Origin: Hygrocybe punicea
Lineage: Eukaryota > Basidiomycota > Agaricomycetes > Agaricales > Hygrophoraceae
Length of the DNA: 64,000 nt
Direction: 5' to 3'
Assembly (NCBI GenBank): GCA_963556145.1
Contig: OY744465.1
Location: 6,572,001 to 6,636,000, forward strand
In this document: piece after piece, positions 33,361-45,523 of the stretch
How positions within the stretch are numbered: the stretch's first letter is position 1
Layout of the letters: the number at the start of each line of letters is the position of its first letter
Position numbers and translations under genes: made by a program
The notes under the pieces: model-generated
Databases searched by the model: none
What the model was told of the DNA's origin: nothing
The model's input: only the letters and a program-made list of their open reading frames with translations

Positions 33361-35233
33361 TTTACGAACCAAATGAGGAAGGTGGTGGTTCAGGTTCAAG
33401 AGGCAAAAGCGCAATAAGGTTCAAAGCCTGGGTTCAAATGGTGATCTGACTAATGATTACATAAGAAATTTGACCAAAACCAAAATTGAAATACAAAGTA
33501 ATCTAACTATATTGGGTTTGTTTATTTGTATTTGTTTGTTATGTGGCCAAGTTGCAACATCACTCACAAATGTCCAGTGATAATATTTATAGAAGAGCAT
33601 ATTATTTGGCTTTATTTACATCTATTTGTATTTGTTTACTCAAGCTCAAATAAGACCACAAAGACCAAAAGCTATGAAAAATATGTATAATTGTGTTATA
33701 TAATTATATTTATTATGTGTAATGAATGTTATGGTGATCAGCATGAAATTTGGTAAATTTTATGTTAAATTGCCTTATATGGTCAGACCGGTCACACTTG
33801 ACTGTCACTGTTGCGATCAGCATAAAATTTGGTATACCATATCCAAAATTACCTTATATGGTTAGATTGGTCACATGTGACTGTCACACCTTGCCCGAAA
33901 TGGTTATATTAGTCAGCAGTTCAATTTTCAGCTGATTCTGATAAGAATTGAGGCCAGTACGAATATTTTGAATATAATTTGAAGGTAGTTTGTCTTTTGT
34001 GAGACAACCCATATTTGGATGCTTATGTAAGCTCATCCACACATGGCCCCAACTGTATCTGATTTTCCAATATCAGCAGTAGAATCATATCTCTTGCCTA
34101 AAAAAATTTTCTCTATAGGCGATGCACGAACATTAATCAATCAATTAATTAATTAATTACGAACCCTCACTGAACCAGGTCTGATAAAGAACGAGTCTTT
34201 TAATAAATTAAAAGAACTCGTAATGTTGGACGACACCGTTCTGCAAGATGCTGAGAGGAATGTTGGTGGTCCCCCAGAGCTAGGAGGTTCGTTTATTGGC
34301 CCTATCATGAACTTGTTATTTTCTAACAATGTACACCAGACGCTGGAGATTTTTACTTGGAAACAATGCAGCATTTAGATGAAGGTTGGGCTACAGCAGG
34401 GGCCCTGTATGACTTTAATAGAGTTCTGTTGTCTCCCGGTGCACCCATTAATCACGGTCACTACTTGGTTGATCCATCACTGATCTAAGCACCAATAGGA
34501 CAGCCCCATAGCTCTCAGTACCAGCTGAGAAATAACTCTAACGCAGTACATCCTGTGCTTTTTCTGGTTCAGTCCTGAGCTAAAAGTAGCCTGGACAGGC
34601 TTTTGGAACAACAAATCCAAGCAGTAGCCTGCTTGAGGGCGCTAATCAATTCCATTTCTCTCGCTCCAATTCGTCCTTCCAGTCCTTCCAGTCCTTGGCA
34701 TCTGTTGATTCAGCAGGGTTTTCTATACATGTGTAAAGACAGTTTCTCACCATGAGGCCACATAGACTGACTGCAACTGCAAATCTCAGGCCTCACGATG
34801 ACAGTACAGTGCTGTAATGAACAAGGTTATTGCATGCAGTGGTTGTTGGTACTGAGGGAGTTAAACTGACTCAGTGCCTCTGTAGGTTGTAGTTCAGGGT
34901 TGACGGCTGGTACATTGAGTGACTCCAAGAATCTTCGTCTAGTGTGTTTTATAAGCTAAAATAGTTCGGTATCAAACAAATTTGGGGATACCATTTCAAT
35001 ACTGGCCGCATTCTGAGCATCTGATTTCTTCCTACCGACAGGGACCTTCTGGTGCGGTGCAAACTCCACAATGGCCTGTGTTCATTCCCTGATGAGACTG
35101 AGTCAGACATCCCCACTCACCACAGATAGCAACAGTGCACACCTAATTTATCTCTGAAGACATGGCCATCATATTCCCAACTAAACGATGCTAGCTGTTC
35201 CTCGTTTTTTAAACGCGATATGTGAGGACATCA
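33361..35233. other. AT-rich sequence with one short tandem duplication
   Basis: A ~105-bp unit is present twice at ~33735-33895 (GATCAGCATRAAATTTGGTA ... CCTTATATGGT). A short plus-strand run at ~34158-34378 has protein-like codons but no identifiable family. (TTAA)n at ~34140-34160. No gene supported. Confidence 0.4.
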
Positions 35234-35253
35234 CACTCTACCACGCATTCCTT

Positions 35254-35640
35254 AGTAGTCCTTAAGGGCTCCTCAAGGACTCCTCTGCTAAATTGCAAGA
35301 AGTCCTCAAGGAGTCCTTAAGGAGGCCTTGATTTCCTCACCATAGAAACTTTTTCCTTAAGGACTCCTTGGCCCTCCTCAGGACTCCTGACCAAGGAGTG
35401 ACTAAGGAGTCCTCAGGGAGTCCTCCAGGAGTCCTGAGAAGTGTTCCTCCTCAAGGAGTCCTCAAGGAGGATTCCTCCCCAAGGAGTCCTCAAGGAGTCC
35501 CAAGGAGTCCTCAAGGAGGATTCCTCCCCAAGGAGTCCTCAAGGAGGATTCCTCCCCAAGGAGTCCTCAAGGAGGATTCCTCCCCAAGGAGTCCTCAAGG
35601 AGTCCCAAGGAGAATTCCTCCCCAAGTAGCATTCCTCGAA
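35254..35640. repeat. AGGAGTCCT array, left
   Basis: Repeats of CAAGGAGTCCT and CAAGGAGGATTCCTCCCC, ending just before the AT-rich TTAATTAATTAATTATTATT tract. Open frames here are repeat artefacts. Confidence 0.8.
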
Positions 35641-35844
35641 GTTCTCATTACATATTAATTAATTAATTATTATTATTGTTAGAACTACTATTATTTAATG
35701 AGGCGGTATGCCCCAAATTAGATAGCGGATTGTGGTGGGTTTATATACCTTTATTTGGTGCACAGACCATTTGTGGAAACACGTCAACAAACGAGGTCAC
35801 ATGACAATCAACAACCTCGCGTCTCACCACCCAACGCCCCACAC

Positions 35845-35846
35845 CA

Positions 35847-35879
<33 letters not shown>

Positions 35880-36830
35880 TTCACAACGCGGATGAACCCA
35901 GGCGGCCACGGAGGGGGTGGTGATGTGCCCACCCCCGCCTCAGTATGTTTTTTTAATTTTCAATTTTTTATATTCTGTTACTGACTATTTCTTACGAGGT
36001 CCACGCCCATGCACACGGGAATGAGAACGAGAATGAGAACGAGAACGGGAACGGGAACGGAAACGAGAGCAGGAACGCGAACGAGAACGCGGACGGGAAC
36101 GCAACCGGGAACGAGAGCGGGGGAACGGGCATGGAGGGGGTGGTGATGTGCCCACCCCCTCATCAGTATGTTTTTTTAATTTTTTAATTTTTATATTCTT
36201 GTTACTGACTATTACCTACGACGTCCACGAGAATGGGAACGCAACGGGAACCGGAACCGGAACGGGAGCGGGAACCGGAACCAGCAACAGCAACTTCACG
36301 CGGACGAATGCAGGCGGCCACGGCGGGGGTGGTAATGTGCCCACCCCCGCATGGGTATGTTTTTTATTGATGTTTTCATTTTATATTGTGTTACTGACTA
36401 TTACCCACGACACCCACGCCCACGGCAAGGGACAGCCAATGGCCAGCAATGACCCAGACCACCGCGATGCGAACAAACGGGGAGACGGGAACGACGGGAA
36501 AGGGGAAGGAGGCCCCAACGGCAACACCCAGCGCAACAGCAGCAGCGACCACCACGGCAACATCAGCAGCAGTGACAACGGCAGCAGCGGCACGACAACG
36601 GCAGCAACAGGCGGCAGTCCCCCTCTATCCTTTCCCCTTCCCCCTTCCTTTCCGTCTCCCTTCCCCCTTCTGTCTCTCTTTCTGTCTCCCTTCCCATCTC
36701 CCTTCCCGTCTTCCTCCTTCCCCTGTCCTTTTCTCTCTTTTTCCTCCTCTCCTTGGCCCATTCTTCCTCCCCATTCCCCCTCTATTTGTTCTTCTCCTGT
36801 ATTAGTTTTAATTGTTTAATTAATTTGTGA
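35845..36830 (+). other. G/N-rich locus with a triplicated exon-intron-like unit
   Basis: A block GGCGGCCACGG ... GGGGGTGGTGATGTGCCCACCCCC, then CAGTATGTTTTTTTAATTTT ... GTTACTGACTATT, occurs near 35902, 36125 and 36316. Each copy has a GTATGT donor-like site and a CTGAC branch-like site about 40 nt on, followed by H-x-H/N-G-N codons and GGGAACGGGAACG-type simple sequence. The last copy runs on into N/S/Q-rich codons (36400-36620) and a CT-rich tract. It resembles the Q/N-rich spliced frames in the hAT elements at 49-53 kb. (CAGCAA)n precedes it at 35850-35880. Coding status unproven. Confidence 0.4.
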
Positions 36831-36950
36831 AATATTAAGAATTCTTTGATTTAAAGTCATTAATATTTAAAACAAACCAGCTACTATATGGCAACTGTGT
36901 CTGTGGAGTGAAAAGGTAAGAACTGACCTTCAATCCTGTTCAGGACTTTA

Positions 36951-37354
36951 CAGTGTTCAATGGCTCCTTTGAACACTACCAGTCCTTTGAACACCCTAAT
37001 AGAATTGATTCTGTACTGATTTCTACTGCTAAAAGTGTTCTAATTCCTTCAGTGCATCATCCGAACCTATCTGGATATTGATTTTTATTCAGAACCACCA
37101 ATAAAATTGGAAACAGAACCACCAGTAAAATTAGAAACTGAATATTCACAAAGCAGAGAGAAATCTGATCACTCCTTGAACACTAATGTTTTGATCATAA
37201 AACATTCAAATATTAACAGATTTCTTCGAAAATTGGTATGGGGTGTCTTTAAATATATGAGCAACTTCTGGTCTGCTCAGATTTTGTTCAAGATAATTGG
37301 CTACTTGCGGCATTTTAGGTTAATTTTTGTGTTCAAAGGAGCCATTGAATACTG
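36951..37354. mobile_element. Tc1/mariner-type MITE (404 bp)
   Basis: CAGTGTTCAATGGCTCCTTT at 36951 mirrors AAAGGAGCCATTGAATACTG ending at 37354, with one mismatch over 20. Both sides are flanked by TA (36949-36950 and 37355-37356), the Tc1/mariner target duplication, and the CAGT terminus also fits. The 84-codon frame inside shows no transposase motif. Confidence 0.75.
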
Positions 37355-38734
37355 TACCTGAATTGTACTAGAATGAGCAGCAAATATATGCAACTATTAT
37401 AAAACAGATAACATGCCCATGTGACTTCTAAACCAAAGACACAATTGAATGAGCAAAAAGCAAAAATAGCCTGTGAACATGGTGGTTGGCATCATTCCAA
37501 TATAATTGCAATTGATGCCTGGGCTTTAAATGATTCATCAGTTCATCCTTATAGAGTGCATCTTGTACATGTGGACTAGCCTAATTTTGAAAAGGACTGA
37601 AGGTGAACTGAAGTTGGACTTCATCTGGGCTTGGTACATTCTAGGTGAACTAAAATGGATATTGTGGAAATGGTGGACTCCTACTACATCTCTATTGATC
37701 CAAACTTATTGATCAATTGGATTCAACTTGCTGTCAAGTTGGATTATGTGGTCCTAACCATTATACACATATTATGGAGTGGACTCTCACCACTATTAAC
37801 CCCAAGTTAAAGACTCTGGTGCCAAAATTGCATAATCCAGCACCTCTTGAAGAAACAGAAATAGAACTTAAAGAGCATTGTGAGTGTGCTTTTAGCACTT
37901 GAAGAAGTGATCTTCTTATATCCATCTCCAACTCCAATGTATGACTCTGAAAGCATATGAGCAGTGGAATACTCAGTTGTGTAGCTTTGGGTCAATTCTC
38001 GACAGAATGACTATTAATAATAATAATTTCAACTGCTTTTTGCATATAAGTGATACAAATGTTAGAGTCTGAAGTACATGCAGTAAACAATGTGTTATAT
38101 AGATAAAGGCTGTGTACCATGGACAAGGAAATGAATATAGGAAAAAAGAGAATTGAAAGGAAGGTGACATATGGGGAAATGAAAAGGGTATGTGTCTTGG
38201 AATGGTGAAGAAAACATATATGGAAAGCAATGCTCTTCATCAGATGTAAGCCTAATAACTTAGTGGAGTGGAAACATGTGTGTGTCACAATGATGACAAA
38301 GTAAAGCAGGAAAAGGAAAGAAAAAAAGACAGGAGTGAAGAAATATCTTAACAGCTATTTATTATCTTGTTGTATATTTGAGTTTACTAGAAATGTGGCA
38401 ATAAAGTGAACAAATTTACAATGTTTTGCAAGGAATCCACTTGGACTTCACTTGGACTCAACTCAGACTTCACTCAGAATTCCTACCAAATATGGAGCAT
38501 GGGAAAATACTGCCTAATTTGGTTAGCATGCCCATTGTATACCCAATCCCATATATAGTGTCAGATTTGTTTTATTTACAAAATTGAGTGAGAAAAATGC
38601 AAAAAAGTCGAAAAAAGTCAGCAACTTTGCAAAAACTCAGTAGAATTCTGAGCAGATTCCTTGTTGTAAATAAGCATACTGCATGAAAACTCACAAAAAT
38701 GACCATTCAAAGTGAAATTTACTCAGAATTAAGG

Positions 38735-39010
38735 AGTCCTTGAGTTCCCTATTATATAAAGGTATACAGACTATGTCCATGAAAACTCCTTGAGGAGTCC
38801 TTGAGGAGTCCTTGATTTTTGAGGAGTCCTTGAGGATTCCTTGATTTTTGAGGACTCCTTAAGGACTCCTTGAGGACTCCTTAAGGACTCCTTGAGGACT
38901 CCTTAAGGACTCCTTGAGGACTCCTTAAGGACTCCTTGAGGACTCCTTAAGGACTCCTTGAGGACTCCTTAAGGACTCCTTGAGGACTCCTTGGGTCGTG
39001 AGGACTCCTT
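38735..39010. repeat. AGGACTCCTT array, right (22-bp unit)
   Basis: GAGGACTCCTTAAGGACTCC repeats about seven times at 38848-38995, with looser copies before it. Each unit holds two AGGACTCCT motifs, the reverse complement of the left-array motif, so the two arrays are inverted relative to each other. Confidence 0.8.
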
Positions 39011-39299
39011 GAGGAGTCCTAAGGAATGTGTGGGAGAGTGCAACATACAGCGATATATGCGCGTGACAGAATGTTTTCTTTGTTCAATCTGTTGAACTGC
39101 GATGAACAACTTGACAATTTCAATTCTAACACTCCAACACTCACCGCTTCCGAAGCTTGATAGGCATTAAAAATGTACATATTCAAGTTCGAAATATCTT
39201 CAAGTTCGAAATATCTTTATTTAAAGCTCCAATTAATTCATTACAGTCCGTTCACTATAAAGATTGCTCACGTGTACGTTTGTTCATTCTTTCCTTTCG

Positions 39300-39740
39300 A
39301 CTTTTACCATGGCTAGCCAGGTACGTTTCTACCCTTGTCTTTCTATGTCGAAGCCAAGGCACCTGTTTCTTACAGGTGTGGCTTTGACCAAACCTGTGAT
39401 CTGTTCCTTATGGATCCTCATTTTTTACACATTCTTTTCTTTTTTTCTTTTTTTCAAGAATGATTGCCCAGGACTGACAACAACACATCTTTCTCAGAGC
39501 AAACCTTCACATCAAAGCAACGCTCTAAAGGTATGTGTCAGCATGTTTTCTATCATCTCTCCGACAAACCAACACTTGCCAATCCTCTTATTGACTTTTG
39601 GTCATGGCCGCTCATTTTTGTCCACCCTTTTCCTTCTTTGATGAAACCAAGGCACCTGTTTCTTATGGGTGCGGCTTTGACCAAACCTGTGATCTGTTCC
39701 TTATGGATCCTCATTTTTTACACATTCTTGTTTTCTTTTT
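39300..39740 (+). repeat. Direct duplication (~90 bp) with ~296-bp spacing
   Basis: The block CCAAGGCACCTGTTTCTTA ... TTATGGATCCTCATTTTTTACACATTCTT occurs at ~39353-39435 and ~39649-39731. It lies upstream of the TET/JBP-like gene and may be its duplicated leader. Confidence 0.7.
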
Positions 39741-39790
39741 TTCTCATGGCCGCTCATTTTTGTCTTCTACAAAGCATAGTATTGACAACA

Positions 39791-41222
39791 ATGGATCCTT
39801 TCCAGATAAAGCGGCCAGATGCAAATAATGCTGTAAAGGATCGTATTCTGCAAGCTGTCATTTCACGACTAGAACATGCTCCAATAGCTACCGATCAGTG
39901 AGTACCACAATAATTTCTTTCGGAGCCTGTATTCATCCCTGGCCAGGGATCTTCAACCCATTCAGCCTGATCTCTTGGAATGGCTCAAGACTGACATTTT
40001 CGGATGTGTTGAAAAGACTGCTGAAGAGGACCTCAGTGATGTTTCGGATGATCTTCAGTAACATTTCGTATTTATCTAATAAATATATTTGTTTGATGTA
40101 CTGCAAGTCGCAAGGCAAAACGCAGGAAGCGCAACAAACGGAAACGGGCGACATTCGACGAATCAAATAACGTGACACCGTACAAGATTAAGAGGATTGG
40201 GCACGAAGTAGAAACCAAAGTACATGAAGCTCAAATGTTCTGACGTAAGTAATGTTACTGCTGTTCATTCCCAGTTTGATTTGTTGTGCAGGTGTCTTTT
40301 CCAACTTCAATTTCATTAAAGCTGCAGCAAAAGGGAGGAGGCCAACCCCCCCTGCTACAATCATGATATGGAGTGACGAATTGGGGAGATGTGCACAAAG
40401 TGGTGATGGAGTGGACCTCCTCTATTATTTACCCAAGATTGTGCCTCGAGGCACAGTGGTAAGTCTGCTTGGCTTATCACCTGTACGGTGATAACTTCTG
40501 TTATGTTAGGACATTCTCAACACCAAAATACTTCAGTACGCAGAGATTGTGCAACCGCACCAGGGGAAGACCAAGACCAGCAAGGAGAAGTTGGGAGTAT
40601 TTGTGGAAAGGGATGGTGAAGTTTCTGGTGAGGTTAGAATTGTTAGGGGTTGGCATGGTATCGGGCAGACGGTATGTAGATTGTGATTCTATATAATGAT
40701 TTTGACCAGATGAATGTTAGGGTTTGGAAAAAATTGTACCAAGCAGTGAGTTTCTTGCCTCAGGCAAAAGCTTTAATGCTACGTGTGAGATGGTCAAGGA
40801 TCTTGCAATCTTATCACATCGTGTCAATGCCATCCTCGAGTACATCGATCCCCCCCATTATGCAGTCCTCCAAGCTACTCGCAAAAAATTGGAGGTGTAC
40901 ATTGCCGCTCACGCAGCCCTTGGCTCCATCGACCCTCTTTTGTATGAAGGCCACGAAATCTTATTCAATCGAATGTCTGGACTTCACACGGATTCACAGG
41001 ATCCACCTCTAGCATGGGCTATTCTGGTTGCCCTGGGTGATTTCACTGGAGGTTTTATAGATGTACCCCACTTGGTGCTGCATGTTCGATTGGAGCCTGG
41101 TGATGCTGTTGCTATATGAGGTAGAGTTGTTCCCCATAAGATTGGCCTGTGGACAGGTGGACAGCATATTTCCATCCCCCACTTCACCCATTCGAGCATC
41201 TATAGGGTGCTGAATGAATCCT
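39791..41222 (+). pseudogene. TET/JBP-like 2-oxoglutarate/Fe(II) dioxygenase pseudogene
   Basis: Proteins of this family oxidise 5-methylcytosine or thymine in DNA, and agarics carry many copies. The first exon reads M-D-P-F-Q-I-K-R-P. A basic exon follows (~40110-40243, K-R-R-K-R-N-K-R-K-R, a likely nuclear signal). The catalytic part (40724-41220) has H-T-D at 40985-40993 (Fe-binding H-x-D), G-D-F-T-G-G-F, L-E-P-G-D-A-V-A-I, then a TGA at 41117-41119 where Arg is expected, then G-R-V-V-P-H-K with the distal His at 41135-41137 and W-T-G-G-Q-H-I-S-I-P-H-F-T-H. The TGA lies between the metal ligands, so the product would be inactive. Another in-frame TGA precedes the GTAAGT donor at ~40244. 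The family call rests on motif pattern only. Confidence 0.6.
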
Positions 41223-43589
41223 CTGTTTTCCTTAACTAGTTCACATGACTGCAATGAATATACCCATGTCACATATATGTTTTAAGGATATGCTAACAAC
41301 CCCTGCGATGAGAATAAAAATGTCAAGAACCATGACAATGTCAGCTAGACCCGGTGACAAATACACCGCAGTGGAAATGGTGAGTGGAATGCCCGATCTA
41401 CAGGGACCGATTTCTAATGACCAATGCCTTCCTGACCCCATACAGCTACCTTCCACCCCTTCACTTCAATCCCATCGTATTATCATCGAATTGATTGGAA
41501 CAACTTCCACAGCTGCCAACCCAACAAAGGGCATTAACAAACTCATCGACAATACCCGCTAAGATCTCTGGTGCAGTGGTATCAAAAAATGGCAGCTGAC
41601 ACAGAACTGGAACCCTGCTTCTGACTATCACTTCCGTCGAGTAAGTTTCTCTCCTAATTCTTTACTACATTCTCTTGGGGCTACTGGTCTTGTGGAGACA
41701 ATGGGTTAGATTGTCGTGGTGAGCATTTTACCATTGTCTGGGCCGAGCAAGACATCACTAAATATCGAGTGACAAGGCATATAGCATAAGAGGGATTGAT
41801 CGGGCAGTGAATGTGATTGAAATTTATGGTTTCGTAGTGTTTCTTCTCTCGGAACATCGGGTCAGCACAGTTTATAATTCACTCAGAAGATTTTCTGAAT
41901 GGAAAGGCCAGAACAGGAGTAGTTATCAATGGTTCAGCTGTTCAACATAAAGAACTCAGATTACAGCGTTGTCTCCCCATCAATGAGGGTGATTAGTTTG
42001 TATTTGTATTTACAGGAAGCCGGGTTTTCAATAGCCATGGCACTGACAGGGATTTATAGCTTGGAGTGACTGGTAAGTTAGTTACTGAAGACAGTGCACA
42101 ACTTGTGTGAAGCAAGATTCTCATTTTCTCAACAGCCCCTCCCAAACAATGCAGTTCTCACCTTGTCCATTGAGTTGAGAGACATCGTGGTTTCCTCAAT
42201 ATAATGGGGACATCACCTTGATAATATTTTTGTGCTCAAGTAATTACCATTCTTTTACGTCATAGTGCGACAGGTCAATCCTGATATCACCCAGTTTCCT
42301 CAGACAAATGTCAATGCGGTGGTTGTCCTTGCAGCTTGGTGAGCCACCAGAATAGGCCGTCATGCCAAAGCTTACCAATTTTAGCTGTTTCACATATGTC
42401 CCCAACTGCCATATGCTGTCGTAACGTACTTGGACCCATTGCCCTCTCTGTCACATTGACATCAGTACATGACTTGTCATAATGCCACAATGATGTACCT
42501 GGAACTGAGCTTTGCTCATGGCGAGATGACGGGTGATGGATGTGGTGGTTGCACGTTGAGCAGATCATGTGGACTAGGGAGAGATTAAGTAGATACTCTA
42601 CTGAAAATGAGTATGACTCACAGTGGATTTCGCTCTTGGCATTGATGGAGGGGGGATAAGTTGTAGAGGACAGGGACTATGTGTTGCGAGGTATAGGATG
42701 AAAGAGGCAGGACAGCTAGTCTGAAAAGCCAGAGAAGGCAACTAGATGTGAAAGAGAGCTGAGGGCCAGTTACAATAGGCTGGGGAGGCGATAATTGAAG
42801 GTTGACAACCGCAAGACGTGGTAATGAGCATACATGAGTACGGAGAGCACAGGAGGACAAAAGAGCGTATGGGAGAATACAAGAAAGACCAAATTGAAAG
42901 TGTTGGAAAGTGAGAGAAGGAGATGTGGGAGAGGGGTTGAAGAGGGTAGCTAGTATCTTGGAAGGCGAGAAAGACTTCCACAGTTCTGGACCATATCTGA
43001 CATCCTCATCGCCAGTCGCAGATGGATTTGAAAAAGGCCTTCGTGGTTGCTGCTTCTGCCAGTTTTGGTGCTAGAATAATAGCAATTCTTACTGTCTACT
43101 CATGTACCCCTGCATAACTCTATTATGAACCCGATTCCATCATCCAGTCCAACACCCTCGCAGCCAGCCATCCTTACCGAAACCTTCTCTGCCAACCTGT
43201 CCAAGAATATCTATCTCAACATTCTACAAGACCTCGCCTGCAAAGTTAAACAGAAATAGGTTCACATTGGATTTTTGGATAGTGCTGTGGGGCATGAGGT
43301 CATTTGTTTTGGACCCACTGGCAAACAAAGTGGTTTGCCTACTTCCAGAATCTCCATGACGCCAAACTTTTGGTCCAAGTGTTGAACAGAACATTGAGGG
43401 GTGAGTTTTTCGTTCTGTGAACCGGTGCCACGTATATGATTTTTGTTCTCAAATTGTGAGATAACTGGCACACATGGTGTTATTGCAGGACTTGAATTTT
43501 GTAAAGTGGTCGACAGTCTGAGATTTTCCTACTCATCAATTTTTGCGCATCGACAAGTTTACACATTTCCCACACCTTACAGCGGTTCT
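41223..43589. other. No supported gene
   Basis: A 105-codon plus-strand run (41245-41562) has protein-like composition but no motif I recognise; it may be a leftover exon. The rest has short frames only. Confidence 0.35.
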
Positions 43590-43796
43590 TGTCCATGAAA
43601 CATGGGTCAGCCGAGATGGACATTTCCCACTTGAAGTGGGCCAGCCGACCTTGGCTGACCAATATCTTTTCCCAAGGCAGATGGCTTGGCCGAGGCATAC
43701 AGCTGGCCAGGCCAAGTGGGTTGGCCAACCGGGGGATATTTCCCCCAAACCTGGTGGGGGTTTCAGCTTGCCATCAGACTTGGGTTGGCCAACCGT
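43590..43796. repeat. Dispersed repeat copy 2: head, interrupted by a TRIM
   Basis: Closely matches 2440-2640 in the same orientation (CCATGAAACATGGGTCAGCC, AATATCTTTTCCCAAGGCAG, CCCCAAACCTGGTGGGGG), then the first minisatellite unit. It is cut at 43796 by an LTR element and its array resumes at 45683. Confidence 0.85.
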
Positions 43797-43955
43797 TGGA
43801 GAGGTACCGAGGTACCTCTCCGGGGGCTCACGCAGGACTTGAGGTGGAAGTCGACTGGATAGGATAGGAATGGGTCTGTCTACTACATCAGGAAGGCTAC
43901 TAACTAGGTCAACCGTGGGAACCCAGTCACGTGACTGCCAGGTCCCACTACTCCA
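43797..43955 (-). repeat. TRIM LTR (3' LTR in element orientation)
   Basis: 159 bp, TG...CA, matching 45524-45682 by eye over its full length. Contains CAGTCACGTGACTG, a palindrome. Confidence 0.9.
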
Positions 43956-45523
43956 AGTGCCCCTTTTCCTCATGGCGACGCCCTCGTCGCCAACTGCTAC
44001 AGAAAAGAACACAAAACAAACGAAACTGACCAAAAAACTCTAAAGCCACAACTCCCAGTCCCTCAGAAAGCCTTGACTCAAGGCCAGGGCCTTATATCGT
44101 GAAGCGGGAAGTCGTCCTCGCGCAGGGGGCGGTAGATGACCAGACTCTATAGAACTCCTCTCTCAAACTCAAACTCTCCGAATGCCTTCCTCGCGAGGGT
44201 TAGGGCTTACGACGCAAGATCCAAAATCACTCGAATTGCTCTGGCAAGTACTCAGTGCAGCGTGCAAGTTCTGGTGATCGAAAACGTAACGGTGTTGGTG
44301 GAACTAGGTGAACAGGTGTATGAACAAGTGTAGTGACGGCTCGTAGGTAGACTTTAATCGACATCCAGAGGTGGGGGGGAATGGGGACGAGACTGTGATA
44401 AAAGCTATAATAAATGATAGGGCATAGGGTTGTACTAACGAGGGCATAGTATCTCGACGCGAAGGGGGTAGGCGTATCATGTGAAGGGATCGCGGCGGTT
44501 CGTTGGGTCGGCATGGGGTACATGGTGCCGTTGGGTTGTCCTTGGCAGTCACCACGGTCAAGAACGGGGCCACAGGGAGCTGAACGAGGGCTCGCGGGGC
44601 CGGGCATGGTGCAAGAAACCGGCCGGGGGGTGGTGACGTGGCGGAACGCGGTGGGGGTCTGGGGGCGGTGGGCACGGTCCGTTCGTGGTATTGGAGGCAG
44701 GTGGGGTGCTCCGGGATGGTGAACGGGTGGGCCGCGAGTGTCGTGAGTCGACCTGGGGCCGGCTACGTTGGCAGAACAGAGCCACGCGATGGTGACGTGG
44801 CGCGGGGCTGGGGTGTCTGGAGGTGACGGCGGGGATTCGTTTGGTGGAACAAAGGGGAACGGGGGGTTCTGGCCGGTGGAACGGGGGTGCGGAAAGTTGA
44901 ATGGGTCCGTGTATGGTTGGGGTACGCAAAAGAACGTGGGTCGATGGTGGTGATGTGGCGGGACGCAGGCACTTATCTTGGACGGCGACGGGGGTTCGTT
45001 TGGGCAGAACCGGAACGCTGGGTCGTCGAGCGTGGGTGTGGGGGTTTGGGTGGACGCGGGTGGAGCCTGGTTACACGAAAAAACCGGGGTCGAAAGTGAT
45101 GACGTGGCACGACCCAGGATGGCCGTTGGGGGTGCAAACGGAGTCACGGCGGTGTTTACAAGTGATGGGCAGTGGGGTGGGGCCATAGAGCATCGAACCA
45201 AGGCGTTGGGGGGTGGTCTTGGGCCTGAAAACGATGAATAATGGGGCGTCGAAAAAAATTGACGTGGCCTGTCGCTTGGGTGCTGAGAAGGGTCGCAGGC
45301 GTGTTTTTGGGTCAATGCGGGGCCCTATTGGGTTGGACATGTGCACCGGGGTAACTGAGTGTTGTACGGCCGTGAATGAAGAGACGATGTGCCGCTGCGC
45401 AGCAGTGGGTGGTGAGGCCATAAAGAGTCGTCTCGCGAGAAAAACCAGCAAGAAAGGTAAAAGGGAGAAGAAAGTCCAAAAAAAGCAAGGATCAGTGAGT
45501 CGAAAACACTCTCATCACCACGA

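Larger units (their letters stand above)
35234..39040. mobile_element. Putative non-autonomous DNA element with terminal inverted repeats and subterminal arrays
   Basis: CACTCTACCACGCATTCC at 35234 and its near reverse complement (GGAATGTGTGGGAGAGTG) ending at 39040 match at 20 of 22 positions when extended to CTTAG. Just inside each end is an array of AGGAGTCCT / AGGACTCCT motifs (35254-35640; 38735-39010). Subterminal repeat arrays with short terminal repeats are typical of transposase binding sites. No transposase is present and no clear target duplication flanks it, so the element status is an inference. Confidence 0.5.

Noticed and set aside
35254..39010. CRISPR-like array from regularly spaced AGGAGTCCT motifs
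   Set aside because: No unique spacers; contiguous short tandem repeats in a eukaryotic transposon setting.
44227..45315. 362-codon proline-rich minus-strand frame as a gene
   Set aside because: Biased P/T/S/H composition with parallel open frames on both strands, no domain, and a location inside a TRIM-like element.
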